Shown here piece after piece: positions 1 through 11,010 of a stretch of 64,000 nucleotides of DNA (its first letter is position 1; every line of letters starts with the position of its first letter). The notes beneath the pieces are model-generated. The model saw only the letters and a program-made list of their open reading frames with translations. It ran no database searches and was not told the DNA's origin. This DNA is from Diabrotica undecimpunctata (lineage: Eukaryota; Arthropoda; Insecta; Coleoptera; Chrysomelidae): the NCBI RefSeq assembly GCF_040954645.1, contig NC_092804.1:143291108-143355107 (forward strand), written 5' to 3'. The translations under genes were made by a program, and so were the position numbers.

Positions 1-910
1 CAGGCATTCCATCTCTGTTGATACTGTCTTACTGCTGTTTTTCTTGTTTATGATCCAATTTTCAGCCCCATATGTCATAATACTTCGCACTAATGTTTTA
101 TAAATCTGCGTTTTTGTCTTCATATTTAGGTGTCTATCCCACCATACTGAGTTAAGTTGTCGGATAGCTGTTCTTGTTTGTCCTAATCTTTGTGTAATTT
201 CTTCCTCTGTTGTTGCCTTTTTCGTGATTATAAACCCCAGGTATTTGAATTTATCCTTTCCTTTGATTGTTACGTTGTCATCAATCTGTAGATCTTCTAT
301 GTCTTCTTCACTTGTAGATAGGTACTCTGTTTTCGCGAGGTTAATATCTAGGCCAGTCTTGGTATATTCTTCTTGTAGTTTCTTCATCATGTAGCTGAGG
401 TCGTCTTGGTCTTGTGCAATCACTACCTGATTTAGAAGGCTTTTTCTAAGTATATTTTGAATAGGGTTGGAGATGTGGAACAACCCTGCAGGAGCCCTTT
501 TCTTGTGGTGAAGTCTCCTATGATTCTTGTTCCCATTTTAATGGACACTTTATTTTCTTTATACAGAGCTTTTGTAGCTTCTATGAGCTCCGTCTGTATT
601 TCTAATTTGTACATTGCCTCCCATAGTTCTGACCTTGGTACAGAGTCATACGCCTTTCTCAGGTCCACAAATGCCAAGTGTATATCTCTATTTTTTCCTT
701 TTCCAACAGTTGTTCCAGTGTGTATATGTGGTCTATGCATGATCTTCCTGCCGTGAAGCCTGCCTGATCCTCCCCGATTTTGCCTTTTATCGCTTGCTCT
801 ATCTTTTCTCGCAGTATCTTCCCATATAATCTTCCTATTGATGATATTACGCTTATTCCTCTGTAGTTTTCGCATCGTTTTCTATCTCCTTTCTTAAATA
901 TAGATATAGT
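1..910 (-). mobile_element. LINE reverse transcriptase fragment, 5'-truncated, runs off window start
   Basis: Read on the minus strand, broken frames encode the middle and C-terminal parts of a non-LTR reverse transcriptase. They begin near 905 with a 'KKGDRKRCENYRGIS' block (RT motif 2 region), pass through 'DLRKAYDSVP' near 640, then 'GCSTSPTLFKIYLEKAF' near 450. The thumb/C-terminal part with 'KYLGFIITKK' follows toward position 1. At least one frameshift (frames change near 660) and a stop near 432 show it is dead. The 5' end is truncated near 905, so no endonuclease is present. It appears to be the same family as the plus-strand copy at 4675-6590. The clade is uncertain. Confidence 0.8.
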
Positions 911-1388
911 TGTTGTTGTTGTTGGGCTAATTGTATGACAGGGGCCCGCTTCTACGACTCTAAACATAAATTATTAATCTCCATTTTCATGGATATGCAT
1001 TTTATAACTACTGCCAGGTGTTAGATTTTGTTTCACGGCAGAGTTTTAATGTTCAATCAAATATCTTGAAAGTATCCCCCATTCGCAGGAGGCCGCGTCT
1101 GATATAAGAATTTTTGCCTTATACTTAGTATTATTAGTATTTTTGGCTTTTCTTTACATGTCCTGGTATTCAAGCTTTCGTAATATGATGGCAAATACTA
1201 CTGCAGGTTTATTACTTATCTTTTTAATTAATTTCACCGTTAAAAACACTTTTTTAGTGTGCATACCTGTATACTATACCATAAAGGGAGAACATTGGAG
1301 CATCGAAGCAGTTTTAACTTTACAAGTTACCAGCAACATAAAAATACCTTAAGATTAATACAGTCTTTTTGGTAGCATTGGTTGACAT

Positions 1389-1393
<5 letters not shown>

Positions 1394-1444
<51 letters not shown>
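1394..1444. repeat. (TA)n microsatellite
   Basis: An almost uninterrupted TA dinucleotide run of about 25 units in a stretch with no gene. The flanking DNA from 911 to 1581 shows nothing coding that I can recognise. Confidence 0.95.
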
Positions 1445-1450
<6 letters not shown>

Positions 1451-1581
1451 TCTGAACTTAAGGTTTACTGATGCGAACGGTGATGTTCTGAAGCTCAGAT
1501 ATTAATTTTATACTGTTTCCATTTTATATAGTTTATTTTTATGAACGAGAGAGTAATTAGCATAATTTTAACTGGTAGCTA

Positions 1582-3292
1582 CGACCACTCCATGGGCGTG
1601 CTCAAGATTAATTGAAAAATTACTTTGAATAATTGTAAAAAATAAATGAATTATTTCAGTGTTATAAAGTGTTATGTGTATGTAAACAAAAGTGACCTCT
1701 TTTATCACACACTATATTAGAACTAACTGGCCTACATTAAAAAGGGTTTTAAAAAATTCACATTTTTTTTAATTTTTAAAAATTACAAAAGAGAAAAAGA
1801 GTTTTTAAAACCGTCTAAGGTATGTTAAATAGATGAATAAAAATATTAATATAAAACTTACAGCTACTTGTTACAAATCCAAATCAGATTCAGAAGATGA
1901 ACTTTCAGAACCAAGATTTATAATAACTGGCTCGATCATTTTATCAGTAATATTGTCCAGCTTCCACATTTTTTCCTCTTCTTTAATAGTGTGATTTACT
2001 GTCTTTTCCCAGTTTTCAGGTTTTACATTATTTACGGCCTCCAAAAACAACTGTTTAACATCATGAATTTTAAAAGTGGTATTTTTTCTTGAAACTTCAC
2101 TCTTTATCTGTGCCCATACCAGTTCAATCGGGTTTAACTCACAATGATATGGTGGGGATCTAAGTACTGTCATTCCACGATTTTTGGCAATTTCATCAAT
2201 TTCGTATTTTTTAAATTTTTCTTTATGAAGGGCACACAACGAATAAAGTTCCTTGCTTATAGATCCGGGATGGTACGTAATATTTTTTGAACTCAGCCAA
2301 TTCTGCAAGTCTTTTTTTAACCACTTGGTTGTGGGCAGTCCTTCTATAAGTCTGGAGTGATAACTTGCATTATCCATTACTATTACACAGTTCTTAGGAA
2401 GAAGATCTATCATTTGTTCGAACCATTCTTGAAAGACATCAGCGTTCATGTCTTCATGGTAGTCACCGGTACGAGTTGATTCAAAAGTTAATAAACCACC
2501 TTCAACAAAACCGTCTGAACTGCCAATGTGTACTATTATCAGCCTGCGTCCCTTTCCTGATGGTGGGTTTAAACCAGTAGATAAGTTATTTACAAAAGCG
2601 TGCCTTTGACTTGTAACAGTTTCATCCTGCCAAAATTTATTTGGTGTATGACCCTCGTTGATCCATGTTTCATCAAGATAAAATATTTTTCTTTTTTGGT
2701 TTCTCATTTCCTTTATGGTTCTTAAAAAATGTCTTCTCCATATGACAATATCGCTTCTTTCTAATAAAATAGACTTTCTGGGATTCTTTTTCCAGCGGAA
2801 GCCTATTTCTTTTAAAAGTTTCCATAACGTACTTCGACTCATTTCTGGGTAATCCTTATCATCTCGAACTGAGACAAGAACTTTATCCAATGATGGAAAT
2901 TCTTGTCTAAAGAAGAATTCATGCACTTTCCGTCGAAGTCCTTCTTTAAAATGAAATTTTGGTTTCCCTGGAGCATTACGTGGCATTTGAAAACTACCAC
3001 ATTTCTCTTCTTTAATAACTCTGTAAATCGTAGATTTCCCAACACCAAGTGTACTGCTAACTAACTCAACGGTCTCATCAACACTTTCACATAAACGTTT
3101 GTCTGTAAATGATTTAAAACAATTAAATATTAATGTTTTTTCATTAACTGTTAGAGGACAAATTTTTCGGCGTTTACAAGGCACTTCCAAATTTTCCATA
3201 ACACTAGTATACACAATAAACTGCACCTTGCAACTGAAGTACCTACTGTTAGTGAACTGTTAAGAATTTTGAATACGCCACTTGGACCTTCC
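1582..3292 (-). mobile_element. IS630-Tc1-mariner-like DNA transposon with intact DD82E transposase
   Basis: The element is defined by its intact transposase (1871-3226) and imperfect terminal inverted repeats. The left end near 1589-1610 (TCCATGGGCGTGCTCAAGAT) resembles the reverse complement of the right end near 3266-3286 (TCCAAGTGGCGTATTCAAAA). A TA lies 17 bp outside the shared core on each side (1580-1581 and 3293-3294), consistent with the TA target duplication of this superfamily. The transposase is well supported. The exact ends are inferred and the repeats are short and diverged. Confidence 0.6.
1871..3226 (-). CDS. DDE transposase, IS630/Tc1-mariner superfamily, DD82E spacing, intact ORF
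   Basis: This 451-aa uninterrupted frame encodes a cut-and-paste transposase. The N-terminus (about residues 25-75) is a helix-turn-helix DNA-binding region containing 'LGVGKSTIYRVIKEE'. The catalytic core shows the first Asp in 'FYLDETWIN', the second in 'VIVMDNASYHS' and the Glu in 'CELNPIELVW'. I count 82 residues between the second Asp and the Glu, far more than the 34-41 of classical Tc1/mariner. The C-terminus is a Ser/Asp/Glu tail ('SESSSSESDLDL'). The start at 3226 is the first ATG; a second Met at residue 10 is also possible. No stop or frameshift is visible, so this copy may be young. I recall a DD82E group named Sailor; that name was not verified here. A related relic lies at 37755-38630. 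Confidence 0.88.
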   Translation of the reverse strand: MQFIVYTSVMENLEVPCKRRKICPLTVNEKTLIFNCFKSFTDKRLCESVDETVELVSSTLGVGKSTIYRVIKEEKCGSFQMPRNAPGKPKFHFKEGLRRKVHEFFFRQEFPSLDKVLVSVRDDKDYPEMSRSTLWKLLKEIGFRWKKNPRKSILLERSDIVIWRRHFLRTIKEMRNQKRKIFYLDETWINEGHTPNKFWQDETVTSQRHAFVNNLSTGLNPPSGKGRRLIIVHIGSSDGFVEGGLLTFESTRTGDYHEDMNADVFQEWFEQMIDLLPKNCVIVMDNASYHSRLIEGLPTTKWLKKDLQNWLSSKNITYHPGSISKELYSLCALHKEKFKKYEIDEIAKNRGMTVLRSPPYHCELNPIELVWAQIKSEVSRKNTTFKIHDVKQLFLEAVNNVKPENWEKTVNHTIKEEEKMWKLDNITDKMIEPVIINLGSESSSSESDLDL

Positions 3293-4674
3293 TATATACA
3301 AAATGGAAAAACCCACTATCACATTTTCTGTGGAATAAGTTTAGAAGGTAATTATCTAGTCAATTACTGTCGTAGATTTCTGGAATTAAAGAATTAAATG
3401 TTTGATTGTTGAAACCCTTACTTCGTGGAATGCACTCATTTCAGATAAAATAAAACGTTTTATTTTATCTAAAGAATTAAACGTTATTTTGCAAATAGGC
3501 AAAGAATTAAACTTTATTTTGCAAATAGGTAGGTACTTATTAAACTTTTATTGGTTATATATAACCAATAAAATAAACATCTTACATTTCTTGCAAATTC
3601 ATTAGTACCTGTTAACCTCCATCACTCCGACACTGGCAACCTTATTTAGGGATTAGTAAACCTCACAACTATTGTATTCTATTCTGCTCCAACCTTTATA
3701 CCTGGTGGTCATACTCAATTTAAAATTGTTTTCCTATATACTTCTGTAAACTTGTTGACAAATATCTGTTTTTCATTGAGTCACCAGTTTTGCATACATA
3801 ATTTATTGTTTTATTACTCTCTCATACATAAAAATACACTATAGTAGTAGTCAATAAGTAAATACGTAAATACTTAGAAGCTGTTAATTATTTGTTACGA
3901 TAGTTTCAAGGCCGAAGGAGTTTTTTTCAAAGAGAATGTAATGTTCCTTAAATTGTGGCATATTTTGGCATAGGCCTTATATGTATTTTTTGTCTAATGG
4001 CTTCGTAAAACTAGGCGCCTGTTTTTTTAAAATATCTTCAGCGATATTTTATTTTCCATGGTCGGATGACTGGGATGCACTGGGATTTATGCATTAGGGA
4101 TGAGTGCAGATACTGATTTGTTACTTTGATGGGCTATATTGTCACTTATAAAGAGGAGGTCTGGGTTATATCTATTTTGCCATCTTTTGCTGTTAAACCA
4201 TGGGGATTGCTTACTGTTATGAATACATATGGTAATTTTTAGTTTAGCTTAATACGGTTTCTTCATTTCTGCCTTCCTCTCCATATCCCTATATATGTAT
4301 GTTGAATAACAGATACGTTTTGGTCATTTAGGTTTTATGGGAAGATAAATTCAAATTTAGTAATTGGGGGTTTATTGTGGAATCTTTTAGTTCCCGCGTG
4401 AGAGTTTCTATGTCATTTACCTCCTCATAGGTCACATTCTAAAAATTCACATTCACATTCAAATTCTATATTCACAGATATGATTGTCAGGGTTGGCTCT
4501 GATAAGAAGATGGTTGAGTTTTTGCTAAGCATTTCTATGGCCACTGATGCTTCTGAGCTTGGAAGGATTAGCCAACAAGCAAAATTTAACACAATTTGAG
4601 TAAAATCTATATCTTATACCCAAAACGAAAACAACAATATTTAAAGCTGTACTTGGCTCAAGGCACTTGAGTGT
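3293..4674. other. non-coding stretch, no gene recognised
   Basis: About 1.4 kb with no convincing coding potential. It contains a 29-bp direct duplication (3471-3499 and 3501-3529, core 'AAAGAATTAAAC') flanked by two perfect 28-bp palindromes (annotated separately). Nothing else is assignable. Confidence 0.5.
3443..3573. repeat. cluster of two perfect 28-bp palindromes flanking a 29-bp tandem duplication
   Basis: Positions 3443-3470 form a perfect palindrome centred on AACGTT. Positions 3546-3573 form a second perfect palindrome centred on TATATA with 'ATTGGT/ACCAAT' arms. Between them a 29-bp unit (AAAGAATTAAAC followed by TTATTTTGCAAATAGG) occurs twice with one mismatch and a 1-bp spacer. 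The origin is unknown; it could be the remnant of small foldback elements. Confidence 0.85.
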
Positions 4675-6590
4675 CAACAATAACAATGGATGACTGGGGC
4701 CAATATTTTAAGAAACTCCTAAGGGAAAAAAATACCACAATTTAAAGACAGCAACGAAACACAAAATATAAATATTTTAACTTCGCCAATACGAATAATA
4801 ACGAAAGAAGTGGAAGATGTATGTAGATCTCTAAAAAATAACAAAGCACCGGGTCCAGGTAACATCCTTACGGAGTTAATTAAACACGGTACAACCAAAC
4901 TATATCCAAGTTTAGCCAAACTGTTCCAAAACTGCATTAATGGAATGACAACCCCAGAGGAGTAGAAGACATCATTCATATCCACTATACACAAAAAGGT
5001 AGAAAGGATGAATGTGACAATTACAGAGGCATTGCCGTGACAAACTCGATCAGTAGAATATACGGAAAAGTAATTAAAAATAGAATAGAAGCGAATATAA
5101 AGACTTAGAGACTGAGGAACAGGCAGGATTTAGAGCAGATAGATCTACTGTTGACCATTTGTTTTGCATTACACAGATTATTGAAAAGAAAATAGCCGTT
5201 AATCAAGAAGTACATTTATTGTATGTAGACCTACGAAAGGCTTATGATAGCGTACCACATTATAAATTATGGGAAGCGTTAAAGAAAACAAACATAAGCA
5301 TGAATTTAATAAATGCGACGAAGGAACTGTACGCTAATGCTAACTCAAAAGTAGATTCCAAATGAATAAATGCCTTAAGCAGGGCTGCTGTCTCTCCCCG
5401 ACATTATTTAAAATTTATTTAGAACAAGCTCTAAAACTGTGGAAGCGCAAATGTAGAAATATGGGAATGCCGATTAACAACAATAGCAGATACACTTTGT
5501 CATTTGCAGATGATCAAGTAGTGATAGCACAAGATTATGAAGATATTGAGTACATGATTCGAAAATGAATCGAGGAGTATAACAAATGGGGACTTGAAAT
5601 CAATATCGAAAAAACCGAGTATATGTGTATCGGCAGGAAATAACAAGACCTCATATTGGAAGATGAAGAAGTTATCAAACATTGCAACAAATATAAATAT
5701 TTAGGTATGATCATCACAAAAAAAGGCAACGTAGACGACACAATTGAAGAGAAAAACAACCATTTAAATGGGAATAAGCCACAATTAAAGGTTAAAATAC
5801 GTTTATTGACGTTTCAGTTTCCACTTCGGAAATCGTTCTCAAAATACAAACATTAGTAAATTAAACAAATTTTGTTTTTTAAATTTTTTTTTTTAATTTA
5901 ACAAAAAACAAAATTTGTTTAATTTACTAATGTTTGTATTTTGAGAACGATTTTCGAAGTGGAAATTAAAACGTCAATAAACGTATTTTAACCTTTAATT
6001 GTGGCTTATTCCCATTTAAATAGTAATTAATTTAAAATGCCACAAGAAAATAGCTTCAGAACAATATTAAAAAACAACCAAGCAAGAAAAGCAATTTCCC
6101 TTCTCAATAGTATCCTTTGGGATCAATCAATCTCTAATAATAACAAGCACAAGATATATAACACAATCATTAAAAGTATAATTACCTACAGTAGTGAAGT
6201 ATGGCAAATAAAGGAAAGATACAAGAGAAAACTTGAGGCAACGGAAATGGATTTCTGGAGACGTTCAGCTGGAAAATCTAGACTAGTAAAAGTAACGAAC
6301 AACAAAATAAGAGAAATTATGAAAGTAAAACATACAATAGTAGACGATATTGGTACCCAACAACTCAGATGGTACCCAACAACTCATGTACAGAGAATGT
6401 CTGAAGAACGTCTCCCAAAACAAGTCTTAATGTGGACACCTCACGGTAGAAAAAAATGAGGAAGGCGCCGCTTTAGTTGGAGAGAAGGCATCAATAGAGA
6501 AATGAAAGACAGAGACATAGAAGAAGACTTATGAATGGACCGAGAAGAGTGGCAACTGGGTATCGGAAGACGTAGGAGAACGTTTTAAAC
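4675..6590 (+). mobile_element. LINE reverse transcriptase relic interrupted by a foldback MITE
   Basis: Plus-strand broken frames give the RT in order: 'KNNKAPGPG' (4839), 'NYRGIAVTNSISRIYGK' (5020), 'DLRKAYDSVP' (5229), 'FKIYLEQAL' (5407), 'FADDQVVIA' (5503; catalytic ADD present) and 'KYLGMIITKKG' (5696). After a MITE (5762-6021) comes the C-terminal part 'ATEMDFWRRSAGKSR' (6237). An 18-bp duplication around 6350-6385 repeats 'GGTACCCAACAACTCA'. Several stops and frameshifts mark it as dead. No endonuclease or 5' UTR is visible. It appears to be the same family as the copy at 1-910. Confidence 0.85.
5762..6021. mobile_element. foldback MITE, about 260 bp, nearly complete palindrome
   Basis: The whole segment folds on itself. 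The left arm starts ATTTAAATGGGAATAAGCCA and the right arm ends with its reverse complement; the centre is a short A/T run near 5880-5900. ATTTAAAT at both ends may be an 8-bp target duplication. The element is inserted in the LINE at 4675-6590 between the 'YLGMIIT' block and the C-terminal part, so it is younger than that LINE. It shares interior sequence with the MITE at 6955-7116. Confidence 0.85.
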
Positions 6591-6954
6591 CGATCTATAT
6601 ATATATACCTAAGTTATCACAGAAACAAAAATAGATACTCTTCTAAGTTTGGTATTGGTGTAGTAGGACGGGTGGTTCTGTAGTCGGAACACTAATTTAA
6701 TTGTCATAGTAGTAGATACCTGTGATAACAGAAAGAACTAGGTTCTTGCTGATGTTTGGTCTCATATGTCGAAAGTGAAGGATCTCTTATGTAGGACGTA
6801 TTGGGGTCTATGCGATCTTTGAGGTAGACATACCGGGCTACTAACTGAATTTGTTTTTTGATGAAGAACTAAATAATTTTACGTCCTTAGGTGAAATCAA
6901 AATTCAATTACTATTTATAGCTCTGAAGGTAATCTCTTATGGAATTTTATTAAT

Positions 6955-7116
6955 ATTTACCATTTTTATTGAGAATTAACCACACTTTTAGTTTGAAAGA
7001 CGTTTACTTTGACGTTTCGATTTTCAGTTCGGAAATCGTCCTCAAAATACAGTATGTATAATACAAAAGGTCTTTTAAACTAACATTGTGGTTAATTACC
7101 AATAAAAATGGTAAAT
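6955..7116. mobile_element. foldback MITE, about 160 bp
   Basis: Terminal inverted repeats of about 30 bp (ATTTACCATTTTTATTG at the left, matching the reverse complement of the right end to 7116, including 'AATTAACCACA'). The interior 'TTCGGAAATCG' plus 'CTCAAAATAC' matches the interior of the MITE at 5762-6021, so the two probably belong to one superfamily. It lies just upstream of the proposed first exon of the 27-kb gene. Confidence 0.8.
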
Positions 7117-7203
7117 TATAATAGTATTTTTAATTGTCTGTCTTTGCATGGAGATGGCACTTTAAAAGAAAAGAAGAAAATGCAGTGTTATGGTAGTTAC
7201 TGC

Positions 7204-7240
7204 TATAAATCACCAGACAAAACATTTTAGTTGACAGTAG
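7204..7240 (+). promoter_or_regulatory. possible TATA-box core promoter of the 27-kb gene
   Basis: TATAAAT at 7204-7210 lies about 30 bp upstream of an initiator-like GACAGTAG (7233-7240) and about 140 bp upstream of the proposed start codon at 7347. This is a weak motif match in AT-rich DNA and depends on exon 1 being real. Confidence 0.2.
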
Positions 7241-7346
7241 ATTTTCCGTCATCCTTTTCTAAATGACGTTTGTTTATTCAATAATTTTAATATTTATACT
7301 AAATTGACATTTATGTGTATCATTTCGTTTACCTTTATATTTTACA

Positions 7347-7435
7347 ATGTTCCAATTTACAACCATATTTTTACTATTATTATTGTTGTTGAAAAGGCCT
7401 AATTCAAACGAATCAAGAGTGATAAATAGTGAAAG
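7347..7435 (+). CDS. proposed exon 1: start codon and signal-peptide-like segment
   Basis: ATG at 7347 (A at -3) opens 29 codons starting 'MFQFTTIFLLLLLLLKRPN', a short N-region followed by a Leu-rich hydrophobic core as in signal peptides. The frame ends at a GTACGG donor after two bases of a codon. Exon 2 (16320) begins with exactly the one base needed (AG|T, Ser). A Lys-Arg directly after the core is not typical of a signal cleavage site. The phase match has a one-in-three chance, so the link across an 8.9-kb intron is a hypothesis. An alternative is a start close to exon 2 (see findings). Confidence 0.45.
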
Positions 7436-7729
7436 GTACGGTTTTTATTGTTTTATTAAATATTAATTCTTCTATTTCTTTGCATAAACACATCTTTTAA
7501 AAAAATTAAATTTTTATTTAAATAGTTTAATTTAAATAGTGCCCAAATAGTTAAAGTTGCCAAATATACTGTAAATTTTCAATAACGTATCTATGTAAAG
7601 AGCAGAATATGTACTCTGTATGTCATAAGGCCCCCTTTCTTAGTTCCAACTTCTTTTTCCTGTAGAATTTGAATAGATTATTGGGTAAACACCTGATAGA
7701 CAAAGTATGCTCTTTCAGTATATCCAATG

Positions 7730-7878
7730 TATATATATATATATATATGTTCGAATAGGTTTCCGCGGTCAGATAAATGAAAATTACTGAGTTCTCGGGA
7801 AGAACCGCGTTGAGAATTTAAAACTCTTATGGAAGAGTTTTAAATTCTCAACGCGGTTCTTCCCGAGAACTCAGTAAT

Positions 7879-7942
<64 letters not shown>
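7730..7942. repeat. two (TA)n tracts bracketing a palindrome
   Basis: (TA)n runs at 7730-7748 and 7883-7942. The second abuts the 3' end of the LINE at 7943-10804 and is probably its 3' tail, expanded. Between them is the perfect inverted repeat at 7777-7884. Confidence 0.9.
7777..7884. repeat. perfect palindrome, 52-bp arms, 4-nt loop
   Basis: Left arm 7777-7828 begins ATGAAAATTACTGAGTTCTC. Right arm 7833-7884 is its exact reverse complement, and the loop is ATGG. I found no mismatch over 52 bp. It encodes nothing and is flanked by (TA)n on both sides. It could be a small foldback element or a template-switch product. Confidence 0.95.
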
Positions 7943-7944
<2 letters not shown>

Positions 7945-10804
7945 TCTTCTTGTAGTTCCTTCTCCTATCGGAGGTTGGCTATCATCACAGCTATCCGAAC
8001 CTTATTGGCGGCTGCTCTGAAAAGATCTGTTGAGCTGCAACTATACCACTCTCTTAGGTTTCTTAGCCAGGAAATTCTTCGTCTTCCTATGGATCTTTTA
8101 CCCTGGATTTTACCTTGCACTATGAGCCTTAATATCTCATATTTCGCACCTCTGGTAATGTGGCCTAAATATTTCAGCTTTCTTGTTTTGATGTGCTTTA
8201 TGACCTCGTAATCCTTTTGTAGTCTTCTTAACACTTCTGAATTTGTAACTCGTTGGGTCTGTGGTATTTTCAAAAACTCTTCTATAGCACCACATCTCAA
8301 ATGATTTCAACTTCTTTATATTATATACTTTTAGTGTCCAGCTTTCCATTCCATACAACAAAGTCGAGAACACGTAGCATCTTAAGGCTCTTATCCTCAG
8401 TTCCAGAGGAAGGTCTCGATTAACAGACATTGTTTTCATTTTTATAAATGCTTGTCTTGCAATTTCAATGCGTGTCCTTATTTCTCTACCTTGGTTATTG
8501 TTTTCATTTACCCAGCTTCCCAGATATTTGTAGTTATTCACTCTTTCTACTTGTTTTCCCTCGATATATAGACTTCCTACTGTATGTTGCTTAGAAATAA
8601 TCATGCACTTGGTTTTCTTAACGTCCATTTGTAGTCCATTTTTTATACGGCCTTAATGTAATCTATTTACTAAGCGTTGCAGTGCTTCTAACCTGTCTGC
8701 AAAAACAGCGGTGTCGTCTGCGAATCTCATGTTGTTCAAGATTTTTTCGTTTATTGATATACCCTGTTGTTCCTCAACCCTGTCTAACACCTCTTTTGAT
8801 TTCTTTAGTTTCTGTATCGATATTTTCGATTCTAACATTTGCTTTTTGATTCCAGTAGAGATTAACAATAACCAGTATATCTCGACTATTTACATTATTT
8901 TCTTTTAACAGTTTTACGAGTTTCTGATGTCGTACTCTATTAAAAGCCTTTTAATAATCTATAAAGCAGACATAGAGGTCCTGGTTCATATCTAGTCTTT
9001 GCGCGAGAACATTAAAAGCGAACAGAGCTTCTCTCGTTCCTAGTCCTCCTCTGAATCCAAACTGGGTGTCATCTATATCTTCTTCTATATTTTTGTATAG
9101 TCTTCCATGTATTATTTTGAGAAATATCTTAAGTGTGTGGCTTATTAAGGAAATTGTTCTGTACTGGAAGCATTCTGTCACATGTACGGACTCTGATAGT
9201 GTTACAAACGTGGAGAGCAACCAATCTTCGGGTATTACTCCTGTTATATATACTTTGTTGAACAGATCTAAACGTATATGCAATGTTTCTTCGTCATTGC
9301 ATTTAATTAGCTCGGTGGGTATCTGATCTGGACCTACTGATTTTGCGGTCTTTGCATTTCTAATTGCCTGTTCTAATTCGCACATTATTATTGTCGGTCC
9401 CGTTTGTTCCTGTGATTCTTCTTGTATCATTCTATCATCGTCGAATAGTTTCATTATGTATTCTTGCTAAAATATTAGTTTATCTTTGATGTCTGCAATG
9501 AGTTTACCATTATCATCTTTGAGTATCCCATAGTGTGCTCGCTTTTTAATATTTGTTAGTTCTTTTATTTTTTATGCATATTAAAGCTGTCCTATTTTCT
9601 GTCATACTCTTCTATTTCAATGCATTGATCTGTTAATCACTTTTCTTTGGCCTTTTTTATCTTTACTTTAATTCTACTTTGTAGTTCTTGATATTTTGGC
9701 TCATTTCTCCCTTTGGCTTTTCTCCTCTATTCCATTAATGCTAGAGTTTCTGAAGTCATCCACTTCTGTTATTTGTCTTTTTAGGCTTTAAATTTTCTTC
9801 TGCAGCCTTTAGTAATGCTTTCTGAATATTGCTCCACTTTTCATTTTCTTCTCCTACTTCTGTTAGATTTGAGTTGACTTGTTGGATTACTTTTTGATGT
9901 ATTTTTGTTTTTCTTAATTTTGTATAATTAAACGTTGGTTTATTTTTAGGAATTACAATATTTTTGAGTTCCACGGGCATTCTAGCTATCAGCGGGTTAT
10001 GCTCTGACTGACTATGCGTTCTTTGTTATCTGCAGGAGATCTCCAAGTGTATAATATTCTGTCGGGTAATAGGAACATTGTGTTCATTTTTGCAAAATGT
10101 TCATTTTGACAAAAATACACAAGTCTATCCACTCTTGCGTTTCTGTCACCTAGTTCAAATTCCCCAACATATTCATCAACTTTTCCTCTCCTGACTTTAG
10201 CATTAAAGTCCCCCATTACTATTATAATGTCTTCTTTTTTAATAGATTTTAAAATTGGGTCTAACTGCATATAAAAATGTTCTATCTCCTCTTCATCTTT
10301 ATCCGCTGTTGGTGCGTATACTTGAATTAAGTTAACTTGTTGTATGTGTGTCTTCAGCTGAACCATTATCACTCTCTCTGTGTAAGGAGTGGAGCAGCTT
10401 ATAACTGCTTTATTAGTTTCTGTTTCTAACAAGATTGCGACTCCATAGCGATGAGCCGGATCGTTGCTTCCAGCATAATACATCATACCGTTTTTGGTTA
10501 TAAGTTTGTTGGTCTCTGGCCATTGTACGTCACTTATGCCCAGTATATTTATTTACATTCTGGTCATTTCTTGTATTAAATTGTCTAATTTTCCTGGCTG
10601 GTACAAGCTTCTTATATTCCATGTGGCAAGTCTTGGTCTACATTTGTATATTCTTAGACGTGAAGTTTTATTATCTCAACGAGGATTTTGCTTGCTATCG
10701 ACCTGGAAGGCCTTGTCTGTTAGATCATCTTTTCCTTCCCTGTCGGATCTTGGTTTCCGGATTCCATGATCAGTAACGGTTTAACTTTTTTGTGTATTTG
10801 CCAT
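7943..10804 (-). mobile_element. APE/RT LINE (RTE-like), nearly full-length but broken
   Basis: Read from 10804 down, the order is that of an APE-type LINE. An endonuclease starts 'ARLATWNIRSLYQPGKLDNL' (about 10640), with 'VYAPTADKDEEEIEHFY' and the catalytic 'VMGDFNAKV' (about 10215). A linker runs 9756-9980. RT blocks follow: 'GPDQIPTELI' (9340), 'FGFRGGLGTREALFAF' (9060), 'FADDTAVFAD' (8725; ADD present) and 'YKYLGSWVNENN' (8540). Last come 'YGMESWTLK' (8360) and a C-terminus 'GRRRISWLRNLREWYS' near 8050. Numerous stops and frameshifts show it is dead. A (TA)n tract follows its 3' end. It is related to the copies at 13456-14470 and 35058-37357. Confidence 0.88.
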
Positions 10805-10849
10805 GATGAATGACTAGAGATGTTCTGTTGAACCTTCAATGGAGCCTTT

Positions 10850-11010
10850 TTTATTAATGAGTATTATGAATACAGGCCTCTTCATTTGTCTTTTCCTTAT
10901 TCAACCAGCAATATTTACTTCGATATCATCGGTATATCTCATTTGCTGTTTATCTTTTGATCTTTTTTCAGCTTGACCTCTTTGTAGCTTGATCTTTATT
11001 CCACGTTCCA
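10850..11010 (-). mobile_element. short LINE C-terminal fragment
   Basis: Minus-strand frames give a short stretch with 'KQQMRYTDDIEVNIAG', resembling the 'RWTDDIKKIAG' block near the C-terminus of APE-type LINEs. It is too short and degraded to classify and lies directly upstream of the 5' end of the LINE at 7943-10804. Confidence 0.4.
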
